5,828 nt of DNA from Pseudomonadota bacterium. Lineage in GTDB: Bacteria > Myxococcota_A > Polyangia > Polyangiales > Polyangiaceae. Location: assembly GCA_003242355.1 (NCBI GenBank), contig QGUH01000281.1, positions 1 through 5,828 of the forward strand. The letters are read 5' to 3'. Position numbers and translations under genes: made by a program. Positions within the stretch are counted from its first letter, which is position 1. Every line of letters starts with the position of its first letter. The notes under the pieces were generated by a model that saw only the letters and a list, made by a program, of their open reading frames with translations, was not told where the DNA came from and made no database searches. Positions 5,230 through 5,828 of this stretch are shown here, piece by piece.

Positions 5230-5828
5230 ATGGCTACCGAAGAAACCGTCTCCCACATCGCAAAGACGCTCGGAGAAGTCGAAGAGATCCCGCTGACGCA
5301 GATCGCCGGGGTGGTGCGCGCGTTGGGTGAGCAGGAGGCCCTCGGACTGCTCAAGGAAACCCTGGATATCGAGGAGAAGGGGGGCATGATGCTCGCGGAC
5401 GGATCACGCCGACGCAGTCCGGGCGGCGTGTTCTTCCAACTCGCCCGCAAGCGCCTGCCGCCCGAAGAGCGCAAGAACATCTTCCGCGAACGGAAGAGCT
5501 CGGCGGCGGCTCCCGCGGATCCGGCAGCCTCGCCCAACGCGTCGACGCAGCAGCCCGGAGGCGACGCTTCGCGGCTCGCGCGGCGTCGCGTCGTGGAAGT
5601 CATCCCGGCGCGCGCCGGCAAGGGCCGCAGTGGCGCGTTCACGCCGCCGGAGCTCCCGAGCGCGCTCACCCGCGCGCGGATTCGCCAGCAGGTAAATCAG
5701 GCGATCGCGCCGTTGCCGATCGAGGAGCAGTATCATCTGCTGCTCGATCTGTTGGCGGACATTCACGATCGCGTGCTCGGCGGCGCGCATCCCCCGCCCT
5801 CGGAAGCAACCGCACGGGCGTCCCGAGG
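5230..5828 (+). CDS. PHAX RNA-binding domain protein (C-terminus outside window)
   Basis: The frame is open for 199 codons from the ATG at 5230 to the window edge. Residues 8-85 match the PHAX RNA-binding domain pattern of the eukaryotic phosphorylated adapter for RNA export: helix SHIAKTLGEVEEIPLTQIAGVVRALG (8-33), helix EALGLLKETLDIEE (36-49), KGGMML (50-55), the signature GSRRRSPGGVF (58-68) and helix LPPEERKNIF (76-85). In eukaryotes this helical domain binds single-stranded RNA; here RNA binding is inferred from the signature. An Ala/Pro/Ser-rich linker (90-113) and a basic patch RLARRRVV...RAGKGR (115-133) follow, then a second helical part, ALTRARIRQQVNQAI (145-159) and EEQYHLLLDLLADIHDRVL (165-183). 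I do not recognise this part. The tail to 199 is again Pro/Ala-rich. No signal peptide or membrane segment is visible, so the protein should be cytosolic. An in-frame GTG at 5209 would add seven residues. Codon use resembles its neighbours, so there is no sign of recent transfer. Confidence 0.85.
   Translation, partial: MATEETVSHIAKTLGEVEEIPLTQIAGVVRALGEQEALGLLKETLDIEEKGGMMLADGSRRRSPGGVFFQLARKRLPPEERKNIFRERKSSAAAPADPAASPNASTQQPGGDASRLARRRVVEVIPARAGKGRSGAFTPPELPSALTRARIRQQVNQAIAPLPIEEQYHLLLDLLADIHDRVLGGAHPPPSEATARASR

Noticed and set aside
5022..5790. Minus-strand open frames opposite the PHAX-domain gene.
   Set aside because: They show no domain features, while the plus-strand frame carries the PHAX signature and balanced helical segments.
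3393..5828. The idea that nadC next to a PHAX-domain gene marks a system acting on NAD-capped RNA.
   Set aside because: Adjacency across a 167-base gap is the only support. NadC is a general NAD biosynthesis enzyme, and no decapping or capping enzyme is visible in the window.

Overview
The window is strongly GC-rich, and third codon positions in the real genes are almost all G or C. That bias opens very long false reading frames on the opposite strand. GTG starts, weak Shine-Dalgarno sequences, a large membrane-anchored HEAT-type protein and a CPBP-family protease next to nadC and birA all fit a myxobacterium-like proteobacterium (phylum Myxococcota, perhaps the Polyangiales/Sorangium side). 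This placement rests on style and gene content, not on a marker gene.

Layout. From base 2430 down to base 1, on the minus strand, runs one uninterrupted coding frame of 810 codons. It encodes a protein with a short Pro/Gly/Asp-rich N-terminal tail, one transmembrane helix and a very long HEAT-like helical repeat region whose C-terminus lies outside the window. A 192-base divergent intergenic region (2431-2622) follows. On the plus strand comes a compact, translationally coupled trio: a CPBP (CAAX protease/bacteriocin-processing type) intramembrane glutamic protease (2623-3396), nadC (3393-4247) and a short-form biotin--protein ligase, birA (4244-5062). The junctions are GTGA and ATGA overlaps of 4 bases. 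A 167-base gap with several GC-rich inverted repeats (5063-5229) leads to a last plus-strand gene (from 5230), which runs off the right edge.

The most notable item is this last gene. Its first ~85 residues carry the signature of the PHAX RNA-binding domain, known mainly from the eukaryotic adapter for snRNA export: a helical lead-in, then ETxxIEEKGGMM, then GSRRRSPGGVF, then a helix ending in IF. An Ala/Pro linker, a basic patch and a second helical segment follow. A PHAX-type RNA-binding protein in a bacterium, preceded by a leader that can form alternative hairpins around its start, is the best candidate here for something poorly described.

The trio joins two housekeeping cofactor steps (NAD synthesis through quinolinate, and biotin attachment to carboxylases) with a membrane protease of unknown substrate. 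The coupling suggests co-expression rather than a shared pathway. Nothing in the window looks like a mobile element, CRISPR array, tRNA or rRNA.
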